Below, piece after piece: positions 1 through 6,093 of a stretch of DNA of 6,418 nt. Under the pieces are notes generated by a model. The model had not been told where the DNA came from. It saw nothing but the letters and a program-made list of their open reading frames with translations, and ran no database searches. This stretch comes from Candidatus Bathyarchaeota archaeon (GTDB taxonomy: Archaea; Thermoproteota; Bathyarchaeia; Bathyarchaeales; UBA233): positions 1-6,418 of the forward strand of contig QMXC01000069.1 of assembly GCA_003661945.1 (NCBI GenBank). Direction: 5' to 3'. The number at the start of each line of letters is the position of its first letter. The stretch's first letter is position 1. The position numbers and the translations under genes are program-made.

Positions 1-137
1 AAGCCGCAGAAGAGAAAAACGTCGACCTAATTGTTATGGGCGCTCGGGGAATAAGCAAAATAAAAGAAATTCTCCTTGGAAGCGTAAGCCACGGAGTAGC
101 CAGAAAAGCCCACTGCCCAGTGCTAATAATAAAATGA
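1..137 (+). CDS. Universal stress protein (UspA family), C-terminal end only
   Basis: The last 44 codons of a gene that enters from the left edge, in frame from base 3 to a TGA at 135-137. The fragment contains the UspA-family nucleotide-binding signature G-x2-G-x9-G-S (GARG, then LGSVS), preceded by the beta strand VDLIVMG and followed by the closing strand CPVLIIK, which is the normal end of a Usp domain. Usp proteins of this subclass bind ATP and are small cytoplasmic stress or signalling proteins; the partner or stimulus cannot be read from the sequence. The N-terminal part is missing, so I cannot tell whether this is a single Usp domain, a tandem pair, or a Usp domain at the end of a transporter. 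It converges with proS, with 86 bases between the two stop codons. Confidence 0.9.
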   Translation, partial: AAEEKNVDLIVMGARGISKIKEILLGSVSHGVARKAHCPVLIIK

Positions 138-170
138 AAAAATGAAAATAATCAAGGAGAAACACAAAAA
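131..170 (-). terminator. T-rich terminator region downstream of proS
   Basis: Read on the - strand, the region after the proS stop contains successive T tracts (TTTTTGTGTT at 170-161, then TTTTCATTTTTTCATTTT at 148-131). Oligo-T tracts without a required hairpin are the usual archaeal termination signal. The last tract covers the stop codon of the opposing UspA gene, so the proS transcript probably ends against that gene. This is a call from base composition only. Confidence 0.45.
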
Positions 171-209
171 CTTTATTGCAAATAGAGCCTTGATGGAACG
201 GCAAGAGTT

Positions 210-224
210 GGCTTATTTAAAGCC
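210..224. terminator. Short inverted repeat between convergent UspA and proS genes
   Basis: GGCTT (210-214) and AAGCC (220-224) form a perfect 5-bp stem with a 5-base loop (ATTTA). It sits at the proS stop codon, sharing one base with it, in the gap between two convergent genes. It could help end or stabilise either transcript, but it is short and has no T tract directly after it on the + strand, so chance is possible. Confidence 0.25.
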
Positions 225-1693
225 TAATAGGTTATGGCTATCCTGATTATGGTTTTTGCTGGTTTTCCGCAGAGGATACATTTTCCTTTGGGCTTCGTCT
301 GCGTCTCTTCAGGTACGCCTAGTATTCTCGCGTCAACTGCTTCCTCGATTTGTTGTCCGCATTCGCTGTCTCCGCACCATGGAGCTTCAACTATTCCGGC
401 GCGTTCGCTTATCAGCTGTTTTGCCTCTTCTAGGCTGCTGGTTTGAAACGTGTGTTTTTCGAGCCATTCCCACGCTTTTCGACGCATTTCCCGGGTCATC
501 GTCTCCATCAACGAGCGTAAACGGCTTTCCAGCGCTTCCATTTTGCATGTTTCCCGCGTCAACGTGTCTCTTCTCACGAGGGTTGCTTCGTTGTTTTCAA
601 TGTCTCTTGGACCTATCTCTATGCGTATGGGAACGCCGCGTAGCTCCCAATGGTAATATTTTGCTCCCGGAGTCACGTCTTCTCTCGTGTCTGCTTCGGC
701 TCTGAAACCGGCTTTTTTCAACTTCGCAACTACTTCCAAGCATTTCTTGTTGACGGTTTCGCCTTTTTCTTTGTAGGGGATAGGCACCACGATTATTTGG
801 ATTGGGGCTATTCGCGGTGGGAGCACTATGCCATGGTCGTCCCCATGAGCGATTAGCACGGAGGCTATTCCTCTTCCAGAAATTCCGGCGCAAGTTTGCC
901 ACACGTATTCATGCGTGCCGTCTGGTTTTTCATAAGTCACGTCGAAAGCCTTAGCGAAGTTTTGCCCTAGGTTGTGAACCGTTCCGATTTGGAGGGTTCT
1001 TCCGTCTGGGCAGAGCATGTCGAAAGCAATGGTGTATACGGCTCCCGCAAACTTGTCCCATTCGGGGCGTCTCGAGATTTTGTAAGCCACGCATAACTCG
1101 TCGAAGAATTTCCTGTAGTTTTCTATCTCCTCTTTCACTTCGGCTTCGGCTTCTTCAGCCGTCGCGTGGGCGGTATGAGCTTCTTTGAAGTCGAACTCCC
1201 TCATCCGAAGTATGGGACGCGTAGCCTTGGTTTCGTATCGAAACACCGTTACGACCTGATAGAGCTTTAAAGGGAGGTCTGTGTGGGCGCGTATCCACAA
1301 GTGAAGCATCGGTCCAAGTATCGTTTCGCTCGTAGGTCTTAAGGCATACCTGATTTTGAGAGGCTTCTGCCCGCCATGAGTAACCCAGAAACATTGAGCT
1401 TCGAATCCGCGGACGTGTTCAGCCTCTTTCGCAAGGGATGTTTCCGGAATCAAGAGGGGAAACAACGCTTCCTTGTGCCCTGTGGCGTCGAGTATGTTGC
1501 GGATTAGTTGGAACACGTTTTTGCGGATTTGGAAGCCGTAGGGAAGCCAGACCCCGCAGCCTTTTATCGGATAGCGGTAATCCATTATCTCGGCGGATAT
1601 AAGTATGTCACGAAACCATTCGCCGAATTCGTTACGCCACCTTTCCCTCGAAACTTCCTTAGCCAAAGCACGCACTCTCTTCGAAGCTTTCAC
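224..1693 (-). CDS. proS: Prolyl-tRNA synthetase, archaeal/eukaryotic type
   Basis: Cytoplasmic class II aminoacyl-tRNA synthetase that charges tRNA-Pro with proline using ATP. The 489-residue length fits the archaeal type, which lacks the large editing insertion of the bacterial form. Visible landmarks: motif 1 region at about 57-83 (ending FPLLIP), the TSET proline-pocket segment at 121-124, motif 2 at about 151-170 (FRYETKATRP...REFDF), TLQIGTVHNLGQNFAKAFD at 233-251, motif 3 region GDDHGIVLPPR at 284-294, anticodon-binding domain from about 299 to 400, including WELRGVPIRIEIGPRD at 349-364, and a C-terminal zinc domain with Cys440, Cys445, Cys472 and Cys475. It ends in Tyr, as archaeal ProRS does. 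The start is GTG at 1693, directly after an in-frame TAG. A second GTG at residue 7 (1675) lies 12 bases after AGGTGA and is an alternative start. It is divergent from apgM. Confidence 0.97.
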   Translation of the reverse strand: MKASKRVRALAKEVSRERWRNEFGEWFRDILISAEIMDYRYPIKGCGVWLPYGFQIRKNVFQLIRNILDATGHKEALFPLLIPETSLAKEAEHVRGFEAQCFWVTHGGQKPLKIRYALRPTSETILGPMLHLWIRAHTDLPLKLYQVVTVFRYETKATRPILRMREFDFKEAHTAHATAEEAEAEVKEEIENYRKFFDELCVAYKISRRPEWDKFAGAVYTIAFDMLCPDGRTLQIGTVHNLGQNFAKAFDVTYEKPDGTHEYVWQTCAGISGRGIASVLIAHGDDHGIVLPPRIAPIQIIVVPIPYKEKGETVNKKCLEVVAKLKKAGFRAEADTREDVTPGAKYYHWELRGVPIRIEIGPRDIENNEATLVRRDTLTRETCKMEALESRLRSLMETMTREMRRKAWEWLEKHTFQTSSLEEAKQLISERAGIVEAPWCGDSECGQQIEEAVDARILGVPEETQTKPKGKCILCGKPAKTIIRIAITY

Positions 1694-1721
1694 CTAGCCT
1701 AAATAAATTCTCATACATAAG

Positions 1722-1729
1722 TATTTTAA
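1722..1729 (-). promoter_or_regulatory. TATA-like box for proS
   Basis: On the - strand this reads TTAAAATA. Its centre is about 32 bases before the GTG start at 1693. With the usual archaeal spacing of about 25-27 bases from box to start site, transcription would begin near 1699, giving a leader of only a few bases. That fits the lack of a well-placed Shine-Dalgarno site before this GTG. Position and composition are the only support. Confidence 0.4.
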
Positions 1730-1739
1730 CCATGTTAAA
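1725..1739. repeat. Dyad TTTAAC-CAT-GTTAAA in the proS/apgM divergent promoter region
   Basis: Perfect 6-bp inverted arms with a 3-base spacer, lying almost exactly midway between the two divergent start codons and overlapping the proS TATA-like box. It could be a binding site for a dimeric regulator acting on both genes, or simply two back-to-back AT-rich promoter boxes. AT-rich arms of this length can also arise by chance. Confidence 0.35.
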
Positions 1740-1746
1740 CAACAAT

Positions 1747-1754
1747 CTATAGTA
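1747..1754 (+). promoter_or_regulatory. TATA-like box for apgM
   Basis: CTATAGTA is centred about 26 bases before the apgM ATG at 1777, which would make the mRNA leaderless. No Shine-Dalgarno-like sequence precedes the ATG, which agrees with that. GTTAAACA at 1734-1741 is an alternative box that would give a leader of about 14 bases. Confidence 0.35.
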
Positions 1755-1776
1755 TTTCGAAAGTATACCGAGACGA

Positions 1777-3024
1777 ATGAAAATGAAGGCTTTCCTAATA
1801 ATCGGAGACGGGATGGCGGACCGTCCTCTAAAAGAACTAAACGGAAAAACGCCATTAGAGGCTGCTGAAAAACCCTTTTTGAACACGCTGGCGAAAAACG
1901 GAATATGCGGAATGATAGACCCTATTTCACCCGGGTTTCCACCGGGAAGCGACGTTGCAACTTTGGCTTTGCTGGGATACGACGCGCTTAAAGTATATAC
2001 GGGCAGAGGAGCCCTCGAAGCGGTTGGTTCTGGAATAGAAATACTGCCGAGTGACGTGGCGTTTAGATGCAACTTCGCCACGGTTGACGAAAACATGGTT
2101 GTGATCGACCGGAGAGCTGGAAGAATCGCAACTTCTGACGCTGCGAAACTCGCAGAGGCAATACAGAAAGCCTTGTATGGAGAAGAGTTTGGAGCTGACG
2201 TGTTGTTTCAGAACACCGTGGAGCACAGGGCAATCCTACGGTTGAGAGGGCCAAATCTTTCCACGATGGTTTCAAATTCCGACCCAGCTCATGTAGGGCG
2301 GCGGGTAGAGAAAATTAAGCCGTTAGATAACACCGTTCAAGCGGCTAGAACCGCGGAAATAGCTAACCGGCTTATGGAGTTTTTCCACAAAATTTTGAAA
2401 AACCACGAAGTGAACAGGGAAAGGGAGAAAAAGGGGCTGCCTCCGGCGAACATCATCTTGTTCAGAAGCGCTGGGAAGCTTCCAGATATAACTCCGCTTC
2501 CGTTGAAATACGGAGTCCGTGCAGCGGTCATATGTGCTTTGCCTTTAATCAGAGGGGTATGCAAACTCGCTGGGATGAAGCCGATTCCCGTAGAAGGCGC
2601 AACCGGTAGCTACACAACGGATGTTATGGCTAAGGCTAAAGCCGCTGTTAAGATATCTGAATCTTACGACTTCATCTTGGTCCACATAAAAGCCACAGAC
2701 CTAGCTAGCCACGACGGCAAAATCGACAAGAAAATAGAAATAATAGAAAAAATTGACAGCCTAGCCGGATATATATTCGAAAACACTAGCCGCGATGAAA
2801 CTTATATTGCGGTGACAGCCGACCACACCACGTCCACAGTTACACGAGAACACGAAGGAGACCCGGTTCCACTCGTTTTGTGCGGACCTTACGTTAGAAC
2901 AGACGACGTTACGCAGTTCGATGAAAGGGCATGCGCGAAGGGAGGACTTGGGAGAATCCGAGGCAAAGACCTAATGCCAACAATAATGAATTTGCTGGGT
3001 AAAGTCAAAAAATACGGCGCCTAG
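1777..3024 (+). CDS. apgM: 2,3-bisphosphoglycerate-independent phosphoglycerate mutase, archaeal type
   Basis: Cytoplasmic alkaline-phosphatase-superfamily enzyme interconverting 3- and 2-phosphoglycerate in glycolysis and gluconeogenesis. Its 415 residues match the archaeal ApgM length, well short of the roughly 510 of bacterial GpmI. Visible metal and catalytic landmarks: GDGMADRP at 10-17 (Asp11), GSDVATLALLGYD at 57-69 with Ser58 as the expected phosphoserine nucleophile, TGRGALEA at 75-82, VEHRA at 148-152, HIKATDLASHDG at 303-314 (Asp308, His312), TADHTT at 347-352 (Asp349, His350) and HEGDPVP at 359-365. Between the two metalloenzyme parts lies the phosphotransfer insert domain, roughly residues 85-280. 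The first ATG is chosen because it lies about 26 bases after a TATA-like box; Met3 (1783) is a possible alternative. The stop is TAG, with a TAA four codons later in frame. The related archaeal phosphonate-pathway enzymes are less likely given the complete mutase motifs. Confidence 0.95.
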   Translation: MKMKAFLIIGDGMADRPLKELNGKTPLEAAEKPFLNTLAKNGICGMIDPISPGFPPGSDVATLALLGYDALKVYTGRGALEAVGSGIEILPSDVAFRCNFATVDENMVVIDRRAGRIATSDAAKLAEAIQKALYGEEFGADVLFQNTVEHRAILRLRGPNLSTMVSNSDPAHVGRRVEKIKPLDNTVQAARTAEIANRLMEFFHKILKNHEVNREREKKGLPPANIILFRSAGKLPDITPLPLKYGVRAAVICALPLIRGVCKLAGMKPIPVEGATGSYTTDVMAKAKAAVKISESYDFILVHIKATDLASHDGKIDKKIEIIEKIDSLAGYIFENTSRDETYIAVTADHTTSTVTREHEGDPVPLVLCGPYVRTDDVTQFDERACAKGGLGRIRGKDLMPTIMNLLGKVKKYGA

Positions 3025-3031
3025 AGACGTG

Positions 3032-3039
3032 TTTAAAAG
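3032..3039 (+). promoter_or_regulatory. TATA-like box for hypE
   Basis: TTTAAAAG lies in the 59-base gap between apgM and hypE. The predicted start site, about 26 bases downstream, would be near 3061, leaving a leader of about 22 bases. The box is flanked by AGACG (3025-3029) and CGTCT (3043-3047), a 5-bp inverted repeat with a 13-base spacer that could also be a weak hairpin after the apgM stop. hypE may therefore be transcribed both from its own promoter and by read-through from apgM. Confidence 0.4.
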
Positions 3040-3083
3040 CAGCGTCTGCCCATGATATTTGCGACAAGTAGAAGGCGTCAAAA

Positions 3084-4163
3084 ATGAGTAGCGAAGACAA
3101 AAAACATATAACGCTTGTTCACGGCGCTGGCGGAAAAGCCATGCACGAACTCGTGAAAAGATATATCCTAAAGTATTTTAGCACACGCGCCGTAGAACCA
3201 GTGGTTCCCGTGCCTCTCGAAGCATTGGATGACGCTGCTGTCGTCGGCGACACAGTTTTTAAAAGCGACTCTCACGCCGTCAAGCCTATATTTTTTCCCG
3301 GAGGAGACATTGGACGTCTCGCTGTCTGCGGCACAGTTAACGACATAGCAGTTTTAGGCGCCGAGCCGGTCGCCCTAGCCTGCGGCTTCATCCTCGAAGA
3401 AGGATTGCCTTTTTCGGACTTTGAGAAAATCTTGTCGAGCATGAAAAAAGCATGTGAAGAAGCAGAGGTCAACGTTGTTACAGGCGACACGAAGGTTGTG
3501 GAAAAGGGCGCTCTAGGCGGATGTGTCATTAATGTTTCGGGGATGGGGAAACGAACTGAAGCCTTGGAGCATAATCTCGCTGTTGTGAGAAAATACCGTC
3601 CCAGCTTTAAAGCCCGATGGGTTCTCGACTCTAACCTGCGAGCAGGCGACAAGATAATCTTATCCGGAACTTTGGGCGACCATGGGTTAGCCGTTTTGTC
3701 AGCGCAGGAAGGAATAACATTTGGAAGCAGCATAGTTTCGGATGTTAAGCCATTGAACCACATGATAAAACGTTTGCTAGGCGAGGTTGGCGGAATACTA
3801 GCAATGAAAGACCCTACGAGAGGAGGCTTAGCCGACGCCTTGAACGAGTGGAACCAAAAATCCCACATAGGCATACTCATCTACGAAAACCGAATTCCTA
3901 TAAAACCCGACGTCCGCGCCGCATGCGAAATGCTTGGAATAGACCCGCTTGAAGTTGGAAACGAAGGAAAAATCATCATAGGTGCCGTACCCGAAAAAGC
4001 AGAACAAATCCTTGAAACATTAAAAAGCACAGAAGAAGGAAAAGATGCGGAGATAATCGGTGAAGCAACAGACGAATTCGACGCAGTCGCAATGCAAACC
4101 GTAGTAGGCGGCAAAAGAATAATCGCTCAGCCACTAGGCGACCCAATACCAAGAATCTGCTAA
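3084..4163 (+). CDS. hypE: [NiFe]-hydrogenase maturation protein HypE (carbamoyl dehydratase)
   Basis: HypE receives a carbamoyl group from HypF on its C-terminal cysteine and dehydrates it with ATP to a thiocyanate, the source of the cyanide ligands of the hydrogenase iron. The protein is 359 residues, PurM/AIR-synthase fold. Landmarks: glycine-rich HGAGGKAM at 13-20, DDAAVVGD at 49-56, the HypE hallmark VKPIFFPGGDIGRLAVCGTV at 66-85 followed by NDIAVLGA, VTGDTKVVEKG at 132-142, SGTLGDHG at 194-201, DPTRGGLADALNE at 243-255, GNEGK at 292-296, and the tail GDPIPRIC with the essential terminal Cys359. About 18 extra residues at roughly 159-182 (EHNLAVVRKYR region) are present compared with E. 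coli HypE as I recall it. No strong Shine-Dalgarno site precedes the ATG. HypF and HypC partners are not in the window; hypD and hypA lie 0.8 kb away on the opposite strand. Confidence 0.97.
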   Translation: MSSEDKKHITLVHGAGGKAMHELVKRYILKYFSTRAVEPVVPVPLEALDDAAVVGDTVFKSDSHAVKPIFFPGGDIGRLAVCGTVNDIAVLGAEPVALACGFILEEGLPFSDFEKILSSMKKACEEAEVNVVTGDTKVVEKGALGGCVINVSGMGKRTEALEHNLAVVRKYRPSFKARWVLDSNLRAGDKIILSGTLGDHGLAVLSAQEGITFGSSIVSDVKPLNHMIKRLLGEVGGILAMKDPTRGGLADALNEWNQKSHIGILIYENRIPIKPDVRAACEMLGIDPLEVGNEGKIIIGAVPEKAEQILETLKSTEEGKDAEIIGEATDEFDAVAMQTVVGGKRIIAQPLGDPIPRIC

Positions 4164-4170
4164 AAAGAAA
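4161..4170 (-). terminator. T-rich terminator for the DUF996 gene, overlapping the hypE stop
   Basis: On the - strand this reads TTTCTTTTTA, beginning five bases after the TAA of the DUF996-like gene. It resembles an archaeal oligo-T terminator and overlaps the hypE stop codon. There is no comparable T tract immediately after hypE on the + strand; the nearest T6 is inside the opposing gene near 4349. Confidence 0.4.
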
Positions 4171-4174
4171 GGGG

Positions 4175-4756
4175 TTAACTTGGTGGTGGAGGCGGGGGAG
4201 GAGCTTCCGACGGTTGCGCTACGGGAGTTTTAATCGAGAAGAAACCTACGGCAATTAGTATCCAAGCAATGAGCAGTATTATTACACCTATGAGAACTAT
4301 GGTTAAAATAGCACCTATCAGTAGTAGTAGCCCGCCTGTGTCGAACATTTTTTCGCCGGATTTTGAAGAAAGCGTTGAAAAGGCTTTTCGGTAGAACACA
4401 GCTTGAAGTATGATGAATATAACTAACAGGATGACGCCCGCTATAATCCAAGCAGCAAAGGACGTTAATATCTGCTGGGGGTCCATCATCGAAGTCATGC
4501 TCAAACCTGCGAAAGCCGAAACGAAAATGGCGACTAGCGCTATTATTCCTATTACGCCGAAGATAAAGCCGTAAAGCGTGTCATTGAAAATTGTTGGTTC
4601 ATTGTAGTAGTCTGCTAAGCCTTTCATAGCTACTAACACGAGAATTATGCCTACGAGGCTTAAGACTGCGCCGTATCCCGTGAAGGAAGCTATATAGCCG
4701 ATTGCCACTAGTATGGCGCCTATACCACCTAGGGTTTTATTCGATTCCAAACTCAT
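4175..4756 (-). CDS. DUF996-like integral membrane protein with polyproline tail
   Basis: A 193-residue, strongly hydrophobic protein with a pattern I associate with the DUF996 family (function unknown): short N-terminus SLESNKTLGGIGAIL, then hydrophobic segments at about 9-26, 29-45, 61-84, 99-122 and 141-175, the last long enough for two passes. A short polar link GLADYYNEPTIFNDTLYGF (46-64) follows the second segment and is typical of the family. The tail after about residue 175 is polar and ends APPPPPPPS, seven consecutive prolines one residue from the end. No catalytic motif is visible. It is on the same strand as hypA, hypD and the small coiled-coil gene, 61 bases after the latter, and converges with hypE at 11 bases. 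An inverted repeat GGTT-AA-AACC (4757-4766) abuts the start codon. Membership of DUF996 is from pattern memory; the membrane nature is certain. Confidence 0.8.
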   Translation of the reverse strand: MSLESNKTLGGIGAILVAIGYIASFTGYGAVLSLVGIILVLVAMKGLADYYNEPTIFNDTLYGFIFGVIGIIALVAIFVSAFAGLSMTSMMDPQQILTSFAAWIIAGVILLVIFIILQAVFYRKAFSTLSSKSGEKMFDTGGLLLLIGAILTIVLIGVIILLIAWILIAVGFFSIKTPVAQPSEAPPPPPPPS

Positions 4757-4788
4757 GGTTAAAACCTATCTAGAGTTCAAGTTTTCAG

Positions 4789-4796
4789 AATAAAAG
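4789..4796 (-). promoter_or_regulatory. Possible TATA-like box for the DUF996 gene
   Basis: On the - strand this reads CTTTTATT, centred about 36 bases before the ATG at 4756, which would give a leader of about 10 bases. The same T-rich stretch could equally terminate the small gene upstream. Weak support. Confidence 0.25.
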
Positions 4797-4817
4797 GTTT
4801 TCTAGGGTTGAGAGAGT

Positions 4818-4976
4818 CTAAACTTTGGTTCCTCTGCTCTGTAAGTAGCTATAAAGCTCCTTTGCATAGTTCGCTAGGCTCTCGACGCGTTTAGCTAGTT
4901 CTTCCACTTTAACCTCAAGCCGAACTATTCTTTCGCGAAGCTCAACAACTTCCCGTTTTACATCTTCGTCCGACAT
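4818..4976 (-). CDS. Small coiled-coil protein, 52 residues, unrecognised family
   Basis: An ATG at 4976 opens a 52-codon frame ending in TAG at 4818-4820. The protein starts MSDEDVKREVVELRERIVRL and ends LYSYLQSRGTKV. From residue 10 to 45 it shows nearly perfect heptads with hydrophobic a/d positions Val10, Leu13, Ile17, Leu20, Val24, Leu27, Val31, Leu34, Ala38, Leu41 and Leu45, and charged Glu/Lys/Arg residues elsewhere, so it should form a parallel or antiparallel coiled-coil oligomer. It has no cysteine, signal peptide or membrane segment. It begins 30 bases after the hypD stop and ends 61 bases before the DUF996-like start, all on one strand, and fills an otherwise empty gap of 250 bases. 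A GAGG lies 13 bases before the ATG. Function unknown. The regular heptads make a chance frame unlikely. Confidence 0.65.
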   Translation of the reverse strand: MSDEDVKREVVELRERIVRLEVKVEELAKRVESLANYAKELYSYLQSRGTKV

Positions 4977-5004
4977 ATCGTTCCCAGTTCCTCAAAGATT
5001 GTTG

Positions 5005-5020
5005 AATTATTTAGTATTTA
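5005..5020 (-). promoter_or_regulatory. Possible internal promoter before the coiled-coil gene
   Basis: The - strand reads TAAATACTAAATAATT across the last codons of hypD. Either TATA-like octamer in it would place transcription start at about 4983-4991, giving a 6-14 base leader for the ATG at 4976. The tract also encodes the hypD C-terminus, so its A/T richness may only reflect Lys, Asn and Ile codons. Confidence 0.25.
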
Positions 5021-6092
5021 TTTGCTTCGCCCATATTTGGCATGTTCCTTCGGTGCTTACCATGCATGGTCCCTTCGGCGACTGCGGGGTGCATTTTTTC
5101 ATGAAAAGCGGGCATTGGTTGGGTTTTATTTTTCCGATTATTACGAGGTGGCATTGGCATCCGGGGAGGAGGTCTCGGCTTTTTTCGATGCTTATGCTGT
5201 GGCGTTTTTTCGCGTCGTACATTGAGTATTCTCCGCGTAGCGTTAGCCCCGAGCCGGGTAGTCTTCCGAGTCCACGCCAGTTTGCCGCGACTACGGAAAA
5301 GGCTTGTTGCATGAGTTTTTGGGCTTTTACGTTGCCTTCTGGGGTGACGGCGCGTTTATATTCGTTTTCAAGCCGAGGCTTCTTCTCCTTTAGTTGCCGG
5401 AGAATCATTAGTATAGCGAACAGTACATCTAGAGGCTCAAATCCCGCTATCACCGTGGGCATGCGATAGGCTTCTGGGAAAATTCGATATGGCTCTGTGC
5501 CTATGATGGTGCTTACGTGCCCGGGGGCTATGAAGCCGTCTATTTGGAGGTCGCCTATTCCTAGGAGAAGCTCCATGGCTGGCGGGATAAGCCGGTGCGC
5601 CACGAGGAAAGAAAGGTTGGGCGGAGGCTTTTTCAGGATTTCTACGGCTGTGGAAGGCGCGGTTGTCTCGAATCCTATGGCGAAGAATACAAACTCGCGG
5701 TTCGGCTCATGTTTAGCCATATGCACAGCGTCAGAAACGCTGTAGACAACGCGGACGTCGCCGCCCTTTGCCTTAGCGTCTAAAAGCGAAAGCTCCGACC
5801 CGGGAACCCGTAAAAGGTCGCCGAAACACGTCACGGTTTTCCCTTCCAAAGCAAGCTTTACCGCAGCGTCTATTTCAGCCGCTGGAACCACGCAGACCGG
5901 GCATCCGGGACCAGCGATTACGTCTACTGTTGACGGTAGAAGACTGCGAAGCCCGAAATGCGTTATGGTCCATTCGTGTGTTCCGCAAACATGGCAGATT
6001 TTCACAGTGTATGAAGGCGCCAAACGGTGTATGCGCCGCACTATTTTTTCGGCGAGCTTTGGGTCTCGAAATTTTGATGCGTCCATGAGCAT
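5007..6092 (-). CDS. hypD: [NiFe]-hydrogenase maturation protein HypD
   Basis: Iron-sulfur scaffold protein that, with HypC, holds the iron while two cyanides and one CO are attached before transfer to the hydrogenase large subunit. At 361 residues it has normal length. Motifs: FRDPKLAEKI near the N-terminus, CHVCGTHEWTI at 33-43 (Cys36 in CGTHE matches the iron/HypC-interacting cysteine), GPGCPVCVVP at 61-70 (Cys64, Cys67, the redox dithiol), FFAIGFETTAP at 136-146, GFIAPGHVSTIIG at 186-198, and the C-terminal cluster domain with Cys312, Cys314, Cys327, Cys334, Cys343 and Cys351, including CPLF, KKCTPQSPKGPCMVS and EGTC. Four of these last cysteines should bind the [4Fe-4S] cluster. The ATG at 6092 is one base after the hypA stop, indicating co-transcription and probably translational coupling; Met3 (6086) is a less likely start. 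No Shine-Dalgarno site is seen. Confidence 0.98.
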   Translation of the reverse strand: MLMDASKFRDPKLAEKIVRRIHRLAPSYTVKICHVCGTHEWTITHFGLRSLLPSTVDVIAGPGCPVCVVPAAEIDAAVKLALEGKTVTCFGDLLRVPGSELSLLDAKAKGGDVRVVYSVSDAVHMAKHEPNREFVFFAIGFETTAPSTAVEILKKPPPNLSFLVAHRLIPPAMELLLGIGDLQIDGFIAPGHVSTIIGTEPYRIFPEAYRMPTVIAGFEPLDVLFAILMILRQLKEKKPRLENEYKRAVTPEGNVKAQKLMQQAFSVVAANWRGLGRLPGSGLTLRGEYSMYDAKKRHSISIEKSRDLLPGCQCHLVIIGKIKPNQCPLFMKKCTPQSPKGPCMVSTEGTCQIWAKQINTK

Positions 6093-6093
6093 T

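Noticed and set aside
256..705. A 149-codon + strand frame antisense to proS
   Set aside because: It lies within the well-conserved C-terminal half of proS and has a Cys/Phe/Ser/Arg-rich translation typical of a shadow frame.
1694..1696. TAG before proS as a possible pyrrolysine codon
   Set aside because: TAG is the natural stop of proS, apgM and the 52-residue gene here, so it is in ordinary use as a stop; no pyl gene is present and a pyrrolysine at this site of ProRS has no known role.
1659..2096. A 145-codon - strand frame spanning the proS/apgM gap and the start of apgM
   Set aside because: It overlaps both real genes and the divergent promoter region, and its translation has no recognisable pattern.
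3272..3880. A 202-codon open frame antisense to hypE
   Set aside because: It lies wholly inside a complete hypE gene with every family motif; its translation is rich in Ser, Pro, Ala and Thr with no recognisable domain, as expected for the mirror of a biased coding frame.
4319..4331. AGTAGTAGTAG short tandem triplets
   Set aside because: They encode consecutive leucines in a membrane segment on the - strand; too short to be a meaningful repeat.
4410..4416. ATGATGA resembling a C box of an archaeal C/D guide RNA
   Set aside because: No D box (CTGA) or internal D'/C' pair at suitable distance follows, and the sequence lies inside the DUF996-like coding region.
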